A stretch of DNA of 51,624 nt, taken from NCBI GenBank assembly GCA_964485695.1, contig CAZAKZ010000022.1, positions 1-51,624 on the forward strand, written 5' to 3'. Positions 51,315-51,624 of the stretch are shown in pieces. A program made the translations under genes and the position numbers. Under the pieces are notes generated by a model, which saw only the letters and a program-made list of their open reading frames with translations, was not told where the DNA came from and did no database searches. Positions within the stretch are counted from its first letter, which is position 1. Every line of letters starts with the position of its first letter. This stretch comes from CAZAKZ01 sp964485695 (GTDB lineage: Bacteria > Planctomycetota > JAFGQW01).

Positions 51315-51624
51315 CGATAACCTCCAGGTGAAGCATGATTCCCCATGCAGAATAGAAATGAAACGTTGATCGGGTGCGCACCGAAAACCCTAACACATCC
51401 CTAACAAAAAGTCACGGACAAAGTACGGGCAAAGTGGAGAATTTCGCTGTCGTTCAGAGGCCGACGTCATCGCCACGAACAATAACTGCTCACCAAAAAA
51501 TACCATGCTGCTTCACCATGGCCGTAGGTCTCTGGAGCTGCATGATGATCTACTCCTTAATCAGTCTATTTTTTGCAACGTTAGTCTCTTATGGATTCAA
51601 ATGACTGCAAAACGCATACGTTTT
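51315..51624. other. Right edge, AT-richer non-coding sequence
   Basis: Upstream of the HNH gene. Base composition is clearly more AT-rich than the rest, especially after 51480. A 76-codon open frame at 51374-51604 on the plus strand has no ribosome-binding site and no recognisable features, so it is not called. A change of composition at the edge may mark foreign DNA beyond it. Confidence 0.4.

Noticed and set aside
51374..51604. 76-codon plus-strand frame at the right edge
   Set aside because: No ribosome-binding site, no similarity to known small proteins, located in AT-rich upstream DNA.
1..51624. tRNA, rRNA or CRISPR elements
   Set aside because: No cloverleaf-like segment, rRNA core sequence or regularly spaced repeats were noticed in any intergenic region. 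A dedicated tRNA and CRISPR scan could not be run here.

Overview
The window is about 51.6 kb of GC-rich bacterial chromosome, densely coded on both strands. I see no rRNA, tRNA, CRISPR array, prophage or transposase. Several features fit Planctomycetota or a related lineage: an ECF sigma domain fused to carboxypeptidase-regulatory repeats, secreted propeller proteins, a PQQ-type propeller with membrane helices, and a recurring C-terminal beta domain on secreted proteins. This placement is inference with low certainty. The metabolism visible is cobalamin-dependent methionine synthesis, SUF Fe-S assembly, biotin synthesis, LutBC-type lactate use and an HdrDE/DsrMK-like quinone-linked electron-transfer module.

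Layout. 0.2-4.8 kb: the sigma/repeat fusion and a divergent membrane glycosyltransferase-like gene. 4.9-11.8 kb: the most unusual locus. A sigma-54 activator carries a catalytically dead phosphatase-like domain and a Cys-rich PAS domain. After it comes a clear sigma-54 promoter with upstream TGTGTCA repeats, then genes for a stand-alone receiver protein, a NarI/HdrE-like cytochrome b, an HdrD/DsrK-like Fe-S protein fused to a receiver domain, and a soluble kinase with two Cys-motif PAS domains. The simplest reading is a redox-sensing two-component circuit built into an electron-transfer complex. A putative porin converges on it.

13.3-17.6 kb: metH and moaC on the minus strand. 18.0-24.6 kb: an Rrf2 regulator followed by sufB-C-D-S-U and a TruC-like pseudouridine synthase, tightly packed and apparently one operon. 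24.7-30.6 kb: a secreted D-aminoacylase-like enzyme, a PduO-type adenosyltransferase, a membrane protein with three copies of a short motif, a secreted glucose/sorbosone dehydrogenase-like protein and a membrane zinc peptidase. A 28-bp perfect inverted repeat with a 2-nt loop lies between the last two.

30.8-32.9 kb: lutB-lutC without lutA. 32.9-40.0 kb: two diverged direct copies of an Rpn-family nuclease gene with conserved upstream DNA, bracketing three exported or membrane proteins. 40.5-44.8 kb: bioF-bioA-bioD-bioB. 44.8-51.3 kb: a secreted subtilase, a secreted esterase, a TPR/thioredoxin protein split by a frameshift, and an HNH endonuclease with a RuvA-domain-III-like tail.

Recurring themes are redox sensing through cysteines, Fe-S and cobalamin metabolism, and many secreted proteins, four of which share a C-terminal domain.
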